Part shown: positions 50,080 through 62,342 of the stretch, in pieces
Layout: each line of letters starts with the position of its first letter
Position numbering within the stretch: position 1 is the first letter of the stretch
Origin: Anarhynchus alexandrinus
Taxonomy: Eukaryota > Chordata > Aves > Charadriiformes > Charadriidae
DNA: 64,000 bases
Direction: 5' to 3'
NCBI GenBank assembly: GCA_008711295.1
Contig: VUYV01000182.1
Coordinates: 583,527 to 647,526, forward strand
Notes under the pieces: generated by a model
Told to the model about the DNA's origin: nothing
Databases searched by the model: none
Seen by the model: the letters and a program-made list of their open reading frames with translations, nothing else
Position numbers and translations under genes: made by a program

Positions 50080-50259
50080 CTCCTGGAGGCATGACTATTG
50101 TTATAGCATCACTTATCAAGTTGCCCTGGCTGTTGGAAGCATTCACTTGTACTGTGTAGTTGGAAAACGGAATTAGTCCTTTAATGGGTACCCACACATT
50201 GGATTCGTCGCTGCTGTATAACATCCGAGTACCGTTTACAATAGAATAATTAGCATTAG
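50080..50259 (-). CDS. USH2A: USH2A coding exon (human exon 38 equivalent): second half of an FN3 repeat
   Basis: This 180-nt exon begins after a TTTTTTCATAACAG acceptor and ends at GGAG|GTAAGT, a strong donor. It enters with two bases completing a codon and leaves with one. It encodes about 59 whole residues, starting NANYSIVNGT and ending in MPPG. The core NYTVQVNASNSQG is the F-strand and loop region of an FN3 fold, and the PPG at the end is the linker to the next repeat. Four N-glycosylation sequons are visible (NYS, NGT, NYT, NAS), as expected for an extracellular domain. The last G joins CT of the next exon to make Ala of the APDGVMPP linker. The bases upstream of the acceptor could be read in frame as an extension, but they are intronic pyrimidine tract. 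Confidence 0.93.
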
Positions 50260-51009
50260 CTGTTATGAAAAAAGAAGAGGGTAGAGGGAGAAGAACAAAT
50301 GTTAGACCCTGCATTTGCTACAATTTGCTGTCTTTGTGAACCAAGTCCTATTTCTACTGAAATGAAAAGCTGCCATTGATACCGATAATATCAAAAATGG
50401 GCTATTTGGAAGAATTCACCATTTTATCCTCCTTTTCTTAATAGTTTGTGGTATTTGTAAAACTTGGAAAATAAATGAACCAACCATGCAGTTGCAAAGG
50501 TGACTGCCATGTAGTACAAAGAGAAGCCAGTTTTCAGAAATTACTCATGTTCTAGTTGTGTGATAACTGCAAATTCAAAACATTAACGTTACTTTTTATG
50601 TCTATGACAAATTGGTACAACTCCTTGAATTCACTAGAAAAACACTTACCTTAGGAGTTTATAAGCTAAATCCATTGCATACATAAGAATTAGTCATAGG
50701 CAGTAAGAATGGCCTGCAGTCCTTTTAAAGATAATGCAAGGATAATACAAGTATTCGGTCTATCAGTTGAAATCATCAGAGGACACCACAGCAACCTACG
50801 TTTCCTCTACAACCCTTTTAAGATCTCAAACTTAAGATAAGACAATATTCTACCCTACAAAAATAACAAAATGAACTTTTCCAAAATACCTGATGAGTAA
50901 AACTGAAAAATAAAAAAAATTGTATGTCAAGTAACAATTTTTTTTGACTCAATGAAGTTTTCACTCACGTATCTGAGAGCAAAGCTGAGCTCATTTAAAG
51001 ATTATCCAA

Positions 51010-51060
51010 TATTTTGAACATATAAAGTGCTATATAAATGATTAATATTATTACTGCTAT
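51010..51060 (+). repeat. Possible MIR-like SINE tail
   Basis: AACATATAAAGTGCTATATA followed by AATGATTAATATTATTA resembles the AAAGCGCTATATAAATGCTA end with ATT repeats found in old amniote SINEs. Confidence 0.4.
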
Positions 51061-54052
51061 CCATCATTCCATGGAAAGCTCTCACATTGATGTCGATGGA
51101 AATTCTGCATTACAAACAACAGCAGAATCACACAAGTCTGAGACCACAGGTATGAGAATGAGATTAAACAGCATATAACTATTAAAAATATCTTAAATTA
51201 ATTAATGCATTGTCACAGGCAGAAGATTGAACACTCACATCTGAGTCCTCCACAAAATCTAAATAAGAATTTTAAAAAACTAGAAACTTTCATTTAATTA
51301 TTTTTTAAGTGCTACTCATTGGGTTTACTCATTTTTATGCAAGTTTCAAATGAACTCTTAAAACCAAAATGTTATTAAACATGAAACAGTTTTTCAAATA
51401 TTCCATATTTCTGTGACATGCATTAACGTGCACGTGCAGTATGTTTCAGTCACGCCCACATTACGTTTTACCATGAGTGAGTGATCTGGACTTTCCTCTA
51501 ATTTTAGGATTCCTATAAGCAATCTATGATTTACTTATGGTACAAGTCCAAGCCATTCCACTATTTTGATGTTCATGAAGCTGCACAAATAACTGCACCA
51601 GCAGTTATTCTGCTGGTAACATATGGCAAACTTACTTTCTGAGTTTTTGGGGAGGGGGGGAGTTTTATAAAACTCTTTTTATAAATCTGCCTTGTAATGT
51701 AGTCCCTCATTGCTGAAATTCTACCTGGAGTCCACCACACCACAGCACCAGACTGCTCAAACAGACTACAGTAGTGTGAATGTAGAATAATTTCACGAAA
51801 CCTGATGGATTTATTTTGGGTTTCACCAAATTTTACATTAGCCTGAGAGACCCCATTTTATAAACAGCAATGGAGACAAATCTTATCATACAAGAAGAAC
51901 AACCAGTTTTACACATTTCACATACAGACACACCAATTCTGCAGAAGCAAAGTTATTTTGACTGAGCTTACTCTTATGTACCCAGGCTACTCAGCCAGCA
52001 CTAGAAAAATGCATCTGCATTACTTGATCTCAGCTCTTAAATTGTATATCAAACCCTCCTTCTGCACTTTTGTGAAACTGTCCTTGTGTGTGATTTGGGA
52101 GTAGATACAATCCAACAGAGGACATTTCTCCCATTATCTATCACAGATTTCTTGTGCAGCACCAGGCAGTCTACAACTCACTATTTGCAACACCCACCCA
52201 ACAACACAAGACTGTTATATGCACCCATTGTTTTATGAACAATAAAACCATCAGAAATGACCAACAGACATACACATTCTTAAGGTCCTAGTGGTGTGAA
52301 ACACTTAAGGACTCAGCTGGCTGTCAAAAAAGATGCATTTTTAAAATGTTTCTCCTCAATGTGTAGGAAAATTTAAAAATCCAGTGTTGACAGATAAAGG
52401 CACATAGGATAGATTCAAACCTCAAGCATAAAAGTAGGCTCCCTAACAGCAATTTATTTGACCAATTAATGAGAAAATTCAACTTTTTCTATCTACAGTA
52501 CAGTTTGAACATGTTAATATTTTTGTTCTCATTCACTTGAGCCCAGAATAAAAGCACGTATTTCCTCTGCTGATATTTTTATTCCACTATTAATCTTTCT
52601 TCAAATGGCTAACTATAGTGTATTTTTAAAAACACACTTTCGAGTAACAGAAAAGGAATTAAAAGGATAACACTCTATTCCAAGTTGCCTGGATAACAAC
52701 ATTAATACACAGTAATTATACAATTAGTTGTAACATTAAATTCTAGTTATAGCAGAGTGATTACTCGGCAATTATAAGAAGTATATAATTACTCAATAAT
52801 TAGGAGAAGTATGTAATTACATAACCATTTTATTCAGCTCAAAAATGAACTTGCAAATTTACAATGAGTTAGACAACACAGCAGTTCAAAATTTTTCATT
52901 GCTTCTAATAAAAAGCTGAGGAGCACTTGCAAGTTTCCTAACCTGAATTTTACACAGACAAAAGGTGTTCAATCCCGGCTGCCAGCCAAGCAACTCACTG
53001 CTGCTGGCAAGTAAAATATTAGAAGAACATTTTTAAAATGCAGGTCTTGCTGGGGATGACTTGCAATATGCAGTTTTGCCACTTCTCACTGCTTAAACTT
53101 TGCTTTCAGTGGGCTGGAAAATGCAGACACATAGGTTCAGCCTGACAGAAAGCGATACAGCGATAACCCTGTCATATCGCTCTGTGCCATTCCTGTCTAG
53201 ACTGCCTCAGTGTGGACCCTATTTGTGAGTATAAGTGGATGAGGCCTCTCTTTTTCCATTTTTCATGTGCGTTTTTCTCTCCATCCTGCTCACAGGTCCT
53301 ACTGTAGGCTATCATCAAGGCTGCCGCAGACCTAAACAGCAGCTGCCTCAGACAACGGTAAAGTCCTAAGCGACATTGTTTTACTTCAGACAAGTGGTTT
53401 CTACCAGAATACCTCCTTGTTCCTGCAGATTTCTGCCTCATAACTCCTGCCATGAGCAGTCACTAGTGCTCCAACAAGCAAGATTCCCTGAAGACACAGC
53501 TAACACAAACAACCTAACTAAAGAAGCAGAAAACAATCTCCTAGAACTGGCTCACCGTGTCCTTCAACACTTAAGACACGCAAACACACTTACCAAAAGA
53601 TGAGTTCAGCTGGAAGGGGGCTAAAAGCCACCATCTCCTATAACCTCTCGAAAAAGACTAAAACCTTTGCAGATATGAAAGGCTTCCCCATGCTCCTTAA
53701 TCTTTCCTTAGTTTTGCATCATGCTGGTTTTGTTCTTTTACTAGCTTTCCTGCTCCTAAGGCTCTCCCATGTTTCCCCCAATATTTCTGAGGGACTTCTT
53801 TGGCTAACCCTGGTATTTAAGAAAAAGCTGTGCTATTCCCAGTTTATTCCTACTTTATACCACATCAAAGTATTTGTTTTTCAGGAAAACATCATCCAAA
53901 TGAAGAAATTAAGGCTAAAGAATATCACGTGCATACTTAAAAACTTGAAACAAAGTCAATAATAAAACATGCTCACATTAGAAAGATACAGAAATACATA
54001 TTCCATTCAAAATCATTGTTTAAAAGTGCTAAGCTTCACACAGCACTCTAGC

Positions 54053-54230
54053 TGGTGAGTATTTGTGTTTGAAGGTTCACTATGTTTTTTCGGTGGACAC
54101 TTTGAAGGGGGCTCCCAGGCAGACGTGCATTCCTGTTACCGAGTACCCCTGTAAATAGGTGAATAAAGCTCCTGCGGGTCGGTGGTGCGTAAATTACTGC
54201 TGTCCTGGGTCCGTCATCCTATGGGGTTCA
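54053..54230 (+). mobile_element. Candidate short solo LTR of an endogenous retrovirus
   Basis: A compact block of higher GC and CpG than its surroundings. It starts TGGTGAGTAT and ends GGGGTTCA, so has the TG..CA ends expected of an LTR. An AATAAA signal at 54162-54167 is followed by a GC-rich R/U5-like stretch (GCTCCTGCGGGTCGGTGGTG, then TGTCCTGGGTCCGTCATCC). Flanks are CTAGC (54048-54052) and CTAGA (54231-54235), a possible 5-bp target duplication with one mismatch. There is no internal region, primer-binding site or gene next to it. Boundaries are tentative, since an alternative pairing would move the right end a few bases. I do not recognise the family. Confidence 0.4.
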
Positions 54231-54896
54231 CTAGATTGAAATAACATAAATGGGTATCCTTTTCCATTCTTGTTATAATCATTGTCACAAGAATTTTAAT
54301 GCCTCATATATTCCGTAATTTTTTTCTGTGTGCTGTACTGCTCTGACCTTTTCAATATTCTGTAATTTGACTGGCTGGCCATTTCAAGTTCTCTCCTTTT
54401 TACAGCCTTATTAACTTGTGGGGAAGAGGTGAAATGGACAGCCAATCAGAATGCATAATATTGCAAAGGTCACAGTAGTACAGTATAGTATCAGCAGGCA
54501 CAGAATACTGTATATTAGTCATTAGCGTTCTGATATCTTATTCATGTGACAAAGGTTGTAAGGAGCGCAGGAAATGGTACAACAGGAAACCATTCTCCTG
54601 ACAAAGACTGCAATGGAAAAAATAAATAATACAACCTAAAGGCATTCATCTCACATTTAAAAACTGTTGTTTTTTTTTTTCCCCAGAATTTGCCACATTT
54701 AAAGGTACTCTTCCCATCTGGATCAAGATTAATGTTTTTAAGGAAAAAGGTAATAAATTGAGATGTTTCCTTTCTATGTATCAAACAGTAAAAACTCATG
54801 TTTCCTATGTATGGGCAATCTTTTCCAAATTACCAAATACTTTTATTAACACCATCGCATTTGTGATTATTGAAATTTAAACATAACCAGTCTAAT

Positions 54897-54923
54897 GTGT
54901 CAGTGTCACAGACACACTGACAC
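54897..54923. repeat. Perfect inverted repeat (10-bp stem, 7-bp loop)
   Basis: GTGTCAGTGT at 54897-54906 and ACACTGACAC at 54914-54923 are exact reverse complements, separated by CACAGAC. Confidence 0.9.
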
Positions 54924-57004
54924 AACTATGCTGCTGACTTCAGGAAACAAGGAGGCCATGTTAATGAAAAATATTTCTGGGTGCTCACATGCTTTTCTTT
55001 CTCTAAGCATCAAGAGCTAGCTGCCATTATACAGAAGATATTGGTCAAAACCCACCTTCCTGACACTTTTCTGTTCATATTCTTATAGGACTTCAACAAC
55101 TGAGCTGCCTTTGTGAAATGGAAGGTTTCTACCTCTTCCTATTTGTGGTGTCCTGGGAACTGGCTGACTTCTCATCGTACCCCCAGATTTGTCTGAATTT
55201 AAGTGATATGACAGGACCACAATTTGTGAAACTCAGACAGATTTCCACTTAAAAGGTACTTAAGCCTGAAACACTTAAATCTTACCATCACAAATGTTTA
55301 ACGAGCTAGTATTTTCTTTCAACATAACACGAGGCTTCAATCACAGAAGTACGCTATATGTTGTGTGCTAGTTGCAATAGGTATTTTTGGGGTGAGTTTA
55401 AAGCTTTGTGTCATGCTCTGAAATATTATTGCCAATCTATGTACTGTTTCCATTACATAATGGAGTCCTGATACCTACAGGTCCTGATAACCTCTTTTAC
55501 ATTGGAGAGCGTGTTCCTTATGTTGTTTCACAATATTCAAACAGGTAGAAGCAGAGCTATCACTACTGTAGAAAACTACTCAAAGAATAAAGGTAGCGAA
55601 AATCCAGGTCAAGGAACAGTTCTTATGAGGAGCTAATGAATTATACAAAGATTACTTCGTTACTAGCACAAAAACTTACAGTTATTTTTATGCCTGCTTT
55701 ATATGTGTGTGAGTGTACAGAGGTTAAGCATCTTATCTTAGGCCACAGAAAAAGTTAATGTCACAATAGCAAAACAGAAATGAAACAAGAACTCACTTGT
55801 TCCCCCCTTTCCCCATCCTTTCATTTGTCTCATCCTCACTGGGCACCAGTTTCTCTCCCTGTCCTGGCTCCTGGCTCTCTGGCACAGTGTCTTTCTGGAG
55901 GAAATTCTGTGAATATGAACACTTTCTCTTCAGTAAGCTCATTCTTTTGTCTCATTCTTTGTCCATTAGTTTTGCCTGTTCTTCAGCCTCATTAACTTCC
56001 ATACAAGCTACTCCTTTCCTCCCAGCTATGATTTTTCTTCTCTCCCTCTGTCCTTTTCCCACTGTTTCTAGTGCAGTACTCAGAATAAAACTCATGACTT
56101 GCCATTCATTTGATTATCCCAATAAAATACAGCTAAAAATCTTACCCCAACATTTTTGGTGAAGCTTTTCCTACGAACTGTAATAATGAACTGTTTTCCA
56201 ACAGTCATCCCAATTGTTATACTGATCTTATGAAGTGGTTTCTGTGCTTTGACGACACACCTCTCTTTTCAACAAAGTGTTGGGGTTTTTTTTGTTGTTT
56301 TGCAGTGGGAGAGGTTTGTTTGGGGGGTTTTGGTTTTGTTTTTTCAGATGACTACATTGCCAATTTTGTGCCTCGATCTTCTGAACCATTATTTGTTCCT
56401 CTGCTCCTGAGTTGACAGATGTATTGTTCTTAAGGACTTACCATGGTCTAATTCCATCAAATTGAGTCAAAAACTTAAAGTCTCTTAAAATATCATAGGA
56501 AATCTTCATTCTTGTGGATGAGGGGGAGTGACTGGGTGAGGCAATTTAAAAGCATTGTGGCAAACTGGCAAAATTATGAACCTAAAATATTCATTTTCCT
56601 GTAAAGAATGAACCGTTCCCATCACCTGCATTGAAAAACCTTAGCTTTTTCCTTTTATCCTTGGTAATTAATGAAGCCTTCACTTTTAAGACTGAAAAAT
56701 AGAAAATATTTAAAGAACAATATGAAGGTCCTTATGGCCACATACAGCAGAAATCTGAAAGCTCAAAGACCCAGATGTACTTTCTGTCTGTACCACACAA
56801 GTTGTTTCTTTGACAGCCCAGTTTCCCTCACTTTAAAACAGGCAAAGGCACCTTCTGTGACTTTCCACAGACTTAAATTTGGTACAGCTATCTTAGGCTG
56901 TCTTGAGACATACAGAATGCATATGCTAAACGTTCTCTCTGTCAGTCTGAGCTGGACCCCAGTACAGGCTGGGGGCTGATGCTGGAAAGCAGCTTTCCTG
57001 CTTT

Positions 57005-57667
57005 GAAAAAGACATGGAGGTCCTGGTGGAAAATAAGTCGAACATGAGCCAGCAATGAGTCTTTGTGACAAAGAAGGCCAACAACCTCATGGACTACATT
57101 AGGAGGAACATTGCCAGCAGGTCAAGGGCAGGGATCTCTCCTCTCTATTTAGCTCTGGTGAGGCACATCTGGAGTGCTCATCTGGTTCTGGTCTCCTCAG
57201 ACAGACATGGACTTACTGGAGTGGAGTCCATGCAAAGATGATGAAGGGCTTGAAGCACCTGTCACACAAAGAAGAGTTTGAGAGAACTGAAGTTGCTTCA
57301 CCTCAAGAAAAGAAGGTCTGGAGAGAGGGAGAATCTTAACAACGTGTATAAATATCTGATGTGAGAGTGTAAAGAAGCCAAACACTTCTCAGAGGTATAT
57401 AGCAACAGAATCAGAGGCAATGGGCACATACAGAAAGACAAGAAATCCTGTTTAAACCTAAAACCCCCCTTTTTTTACTGTGAGATTAGCCAAACACTGG
57501 AACAAGTTCCCCAGAGAGGCTGTGGAGTCTCCATCCTTGGTGATACTCAAAACCCAGCTGGACACTGTTCTGGGCAATGTGCTCCAACTGACTCTGCTTG
57601 GAGAAGAGGGGTTGGACTAGATGATCTTGAGAGGTGCTCTCTGACCTCAGCTGTTCTATGATTCTGC
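57005..57667 (+). mobile_element. Old CR1 LINE fragment, antisense to USH2A
   Basis: About 660 bp of decayed CR1. It begins GACATGGAGGTCCTGGTGGA, where intact copies encode LGVLVD. It passes AAGAAGGCCAACAACCTCAT, GCCAGCAGGTCAAGGGCAGG, CTCTGGTGAGGCACATCTGG and CCCCAGAGAGGCTGTGGAGT, and ends with TTGGACTAGATGATCTTGAG and a CTGTTCTATGATTCTG octamer pair. Several indels and stops break the ORF2 frame, so it is much older than the copies at 2.2, 12.9 and 35 kb. Confidence 0.92.
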
Positions 57668-60579
57668 AACAATTTGCAGAATACTTCAGGAACCCTAAGG
57701 CAAAGCAGGGGTAATCATTACGATGAAAGCATGTTCCTGTCAGTAGAAATAAGTGATCATTAGTGTTACAAACACAAAGGAATGTGCATTTATATGCTCA
57801 TTAATTCTATGGACTGAAATATGAATAAAGCCCACAGCTTGATGGGGGAGCTCATGCAAGAAAGTTAGCACAGACCCCATGGATAGTTAATGACTACAGC
57901 TGAGATTAGGCTCTGTCATGATGGCAGGCAGAGAAGAATATTTGGTGTGTGGTCTCATCTACCCTTTTGAGCTTCCAGTTCAGTGCCATGAGGCTTTCAA
58001 CTTAAAAACTGCATTTGTTAGATGAAACTGTCAGGAAGAAACTTTTTTATTTGAATTACTGTTTTAGGTTTTCTCATTACTCTTTCATAAACATAGAAAT
58101 GTGCAACAAGTCTTGCAATTGAGTCTGTCTTAGACCTTCCATTTTAAACAGTGTATTCAGTATAGTGCTAAATCTCTGCTGTAAGTATATTCATCTGTAT
58201 TGTAACTCACTTTGCTGCAACAGCACCAAGGGGCATCAGTCCTTGACAGCTCCCCCCCCGCCCCTCGCTGTACTCAGGCTATGACCTAAAGAAACCATAA
58301 AATAAGGTGAGACGACCCAATTCTGGAAAGCATTCTATGAGTAGAACTAACTTATGTGAATTTCACACGTGCTTCCAGTATCCAGGTGTTCTTATCCCAA
58401 CAGGAACAGGAGAAAGCATCTCAGCACAGTTTAGTACCCCAAGTGGCATAACATCACATTGTCTATAAATGACCAGAAGGCATCAAATAGCAAAAATGTT
58501 TGCTGTGCTTGGGATGTTAAGCTGACAATAGAGCATATAATTATTGATGTTATCCATTTTGTTTGAGGCGTTTTATAGACAAATGATCAGACTTTATAAA
58601 GTTTGTTTCAGGAGAGATTTTACACACTAAAAAATTTCAGAAACTGTTAGCTTTAAAATCTTCAAGTTTGTTTTTCCATGGTTAGAACATTCTTTCTTTA
58701 GCTGCAGCAGTACATAAATGGAGATTATCACAGTATCTGGTTTGAGAATCTATGCCCATAATTCATGGATGCCAATAAGTATTTTCCATTCTCCAGGGAC
58801 ACTATCAGAAGGAGACTGGCTAAACACACACAGCAGAACTGGGAGTCTCAAATCCATAATCAAATATCTAGATTGATTGTGTCACTTGCACTTGTATTGA
58901 TTTCAATTGGAGCAGCTGACCCAAGGGAATAATAAAAATGTGGAATAAAACTGATTTATGAGAACAAAATAAATCCTTTTGTGAGTGGTAATGAATTGGT
59001 ACTATTTAACCCTTTCAATCACAAAGGAAGAACACTATTTATTTTTTCAGAATGCTGAGTTAGCTGAAAGAAGTCATATAAAAAATGTCAATACTGTCAA
59101 ATGCCATTACACTTAGTTGTAATACTTTGGAAGGAATGAAGCTCTAAACTTGATCTAGGATTTTTATTTGACATGAGACATTCTTTTGGCTTTTCCAGTC
59201 ACCTTACATGAGGCATCATAAATGATGCGCTTGTAGATTGAAAGAACCACAGAATCACTCAGGTGAGTGTTTGTTGTACTTATAGAGTAGCTCCCTCTAG
59301 CCTATTTAGGGCAAAAACACGTGGAGTAACATAAACAGCCATTTCAACTGCACATAAAAGGATGACCTACCATAGTATCTTGATCTTTCAGGCATAATGC
59401 TAGAAAGTTACATAGTCAAAACCTAATTTGATTGTCCTTATACACTTCAGATAAAAACTTAATGAAAGCTTGCAAACCCCAATTTTCATCACACTTTCTT
59501 TACCTGAGAAAATAGATAGGTTTTACATTAGTCCCTGAAGACAAGTATATTTGTTTGAAACCAACACATACAAGTATCCAAATGCAATTTCTTCATCTGC
59601 AGGAGCTCTAGTCAGATTATATCTATTTAGTTTGGGTCATGTATTTACATCGTTGACACTAATAATTTTGTGTCCGATGTCATAAATTGTATTTTTTGCA
59701 TTTAGGATTTACCACAGATACCTAAGCACTGTCAATGTACCCTCCTCAGCCTTCGTGTGGGTTAAAAACTCTAGAAGACATTAATTAACTAAAAGACTGT
59801 TTTCACAGGAGAACTGATTGGCAAATTCCCTTTTACTCAATACTGTTTACCAGTGCCATCTCCGGAAGATTGCTATTATTCCCTAGACTGCTCCAAGGTA
59901 GCAGGGATGGTCTCAGACACTATCCTGCTATTGGCAGTCACTAGGAATTTCAGCCTGCAAGAACTGATAATACATTCCTCACAGAAACAGAGTTCAGTCT
60001 TACGTATCTGCTTTATAACATGAAAGCCAATAAATTACACCATACAATATAGAAATAGACCAGTGTACATGTGACAAAACCATAACTATGTGAACAGAGA
60101 GATGCAGAAGATCAATTGAAACACTATCTGCAGTATGATTCTAGAGTCTTCACCAACAAAATAGTGCACTGTAGAAATTAGAGAGAGACTTTTCATTTTG
60201 CGTTCCTCTGAGACACTTGTACCAAGCAATAGAAAAGAAAAGCATATCTGGTGCTCAAGGAAATCCTGCTAGTAGATGGTGTATTGTGAAATACTGTTCA
60301 AAATCTACTGAAGCTTGACTAAACATTACCCAAAAAGTGCATGCAAAACCATGATTTTTTTAGCCATGCAAATCAAACTTTACTCAGTGCCAAAATACCC
60401 CTAAGTCCTGCTCTAGTGAACAGAGTAAATATGACTATTTGAAAATGGATCACGTATCCCCTTTTTTCCCCCTCAAACGTCTTTAGGACTAGTGAGTTTC
60501 ATTAGTGAGGTCTGTAGATAAAACTAAGGAAAGACAGATAAAATGAGGCAGGAAAGGGATGAAATGAAAAATCTCCTTA

Positions 60580-60858
60580 ATGGCTGACTTGGAAAAGCAG
60601 CTAAGGGCTCCCACAAAAGCATCCTACTTTGTGAGTGGGGAGGGTGTCTCTGTGGTGCAGCAGGTGGTGATGATGAATATGCCAATGCTGCTGCTCATGG
60701 TAGGGATGATGATTTTTGCCATGCTGTCCCTCAGCTGCTATATACTTTCCATTGGAAACTGCTCAAACTCCCTGTTGGTTGTTCCCATTTATGCTACTAT
60801 TTGTGCTGCGTGGAGTATGTTAACGTGCTGCAAGTGTTGTACACTGATTGGTCACTAA
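60580..60858 (+). other. 93-codon open reading frame of unknown status, hydrophobic, antisense within intron 37
   Basis: ATG to TAA encodes 92 residues starting MADLEKQLRAP, with a stop four codons upstream of the ATG in frame. Two hydrophobic stretches stand out (about residues 31-57, beginning MMNMPMLLLMVGMMIFAML, and about 64-82), followed by CCKCC near the C-terminus. I do not recognise it. GC is higher than in the flanks. No splice context, poly-A tail or retrocopy signature was found. It may be a chance frame, an exapted fragment or a small unannotated membrane protein, and chance is the most likely of these. Confidence 0.2.
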
Positions 60859-61421
60859 ACATCTGTGTATCTATATTAATGGAAAATACTTATCAAGCAT
60901 TTAAATTATTATTATTGACTTTGTTGTGCACTAGTTTTGGGAGGTAAAGACCTGTGGGGAGAGGCATTTCTCAGAGCATCACAGCTGCTCCCACGAAGAC
61001 CCTCTGTAACAACACTACTGGGGTTAACAAGTGCAAGGCCATGAGAAAAATAATCCAAGAATAACAGCATGAGAACTACAACAGAAAATACTTCCAGAGA
61101 AGCTCTGAAAAACACTGCCTCAGCAGCTTCAGGGTCCTTAGCATTAGTAACATTAAGGCACTAAGGTACCTTATGCACTGTGCAACATCATAGTGATACA
61201 ACAAACTGAAACGGATTGAATATTTTTTTATATATTACAAAGGTAACTGGCAAATTACCAATATCGTTAATATCATCACAATTTCTCAGGTTCACATTGC
61301 TTTTGAAAACTTTACCCTTCTTTTAAGGTAAAGGATCTCTACTCTCCTTGGGCTGGCTTCTTGAAGAAAGGATTCTTTTTCTTATTAGTAATGTCAAATT
61401 TAGTGTGCCTATTGTATATAC

Positions 61422-61438
61422 AAAAAAAAAAAAAAAAA
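61422..61438. repeat. Poly-A tract (17 bp)
   Basis: Uninterrupted A run. No retrotransposed sequence recognised upstream. Confidence 0.85.
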
Positions 61439-62295
61439 GGATTACTACTAGGGAATTCAGGTTGCAGAATGTATAAGGTTTCTGCACAATCCTAAATTAC
61501 TCGAGAAAAGTTAAAATGACTTTTCCTGTCCTTGGTAGATAATGGTATGTCCCTGGAACAGGAACACATGATATTATAAACATCTTTGTGTGATTAAATG
61601 CAGGAAGAACACAGTCCTGATATTTACCTACTATGGAAGAAATATTCAGATTTCTTTGGCACCAGCTTCTCGAATGCTCAGCTACATGAGAAGAAAGGCT
61701 TAATAGATATTCACAATAGGAAAACAAATTAGTAAGTTTTTTTAAGAAATAGCTTGTCTTGAAAGTATATCATATGCTTTGATTACATATATGGAATGAC
61801 TACACTGCCATTTTTGTAAAAGAATTTTTCTTACAAATATTAAAGCACATCTGAACTTGTATCTATTGTCAGGTATTGCATATTCAGTTGCAGCAACTGT
61901 AAATGCAAATTCATACTTAGATATTTATATTTTGAGGTAATTACGCAAATAACCATATCTAAAAGAAATACACTATGAAAAGTGGCCTAACAAGTCTCTC
62001 AGAAATGTTTTAGTCATTTCTGAAACATCTTTAATTCTCAAAAATGGTTGTGTTCTTTTTAAATTGTCAGATCTAAATGTAAAACATTTACCTCCCTCTG
62101 CATCTTTGAAGATAACGCCCCACAGAATTTTCATTCTCCATTCTCATGCCTTCAACACAAGACAAGCTACGAACTTTAAGGGGCTTCAGCATTCCTCTGC
62201 CCACTTCTGTTGGCATCTGCAGGTGGCACGTCTTCCCCCAGCAGACGCCGCTTTTTTGCACTAGTTTGATTCTTAACATCCCCTATTTGAATTCT

Positions 62296-62342
62296 GATTG
62301 GAGAGTGTACCGAAAGCACTGTGCCCAATCAGGATTATAAAA
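62296..62342 (+). promoter_or_regulatory. CCAAT/TATA-like cluster (promoter-like, unproven)
   Basis: An inverted CCAAT (GATTGG at 62296-62301), a forward CCAATC at 62325-62330 and TATAAAA at 62336-62342 fall within 47 bp. The two CCAAT boxes form an imperfect inverted repeat (TCTGATTGG with CCAATCAGGA). The forward CCAAT lies only about 6 bp before TATA, closer than in typical promoters, and no transcript or ORF downstream is recognised. It could be a decayed LTR promoter or coincidence. Confidence 0.2.

Larger units (their letters stand above)
852..50259 (-). other. USH2A: USH2A (usherin) gene, internal segment spanning eight coding exons
   Basis: Usherin is a very large cell-surface protein of photoreceptors and cochlear hair cells. 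Its long isoform sits at the periciliary membrane of photoreceptors and in stereociliary ankle links, with a C-terminal PDZ ligand that contacts whirlin in a complex with ADGRV1 (family knowledge). Eight minus-strand blocks were joined by GT..AG signals. The phases are continuous and the joined frame is open for about 645 codons of FN3 sequence. Lengths (180, 151, 143, 629, 335, 123, 164, 210) and phases fit human exons 38-45 as recalled from HGVS variant positions. N-terminal laminin domains, the Cys-rich insert, the transmembrane segment and the PDZ ligand all lie outside the window, so neither promoter nor gene end is present. The order of residues matches human usherin from memory, and no alignment was run. 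Confidence 0.95.

Noticed and set aside
53376..53962. Two plus-strand frames of 75 and 120 codons touching end to start, like a coupled pair
   Set aside because: The ATGA-type overlap looks operon-like but this is intronic vertebrate DNA. Neither product shows a domain, and both have random composition.
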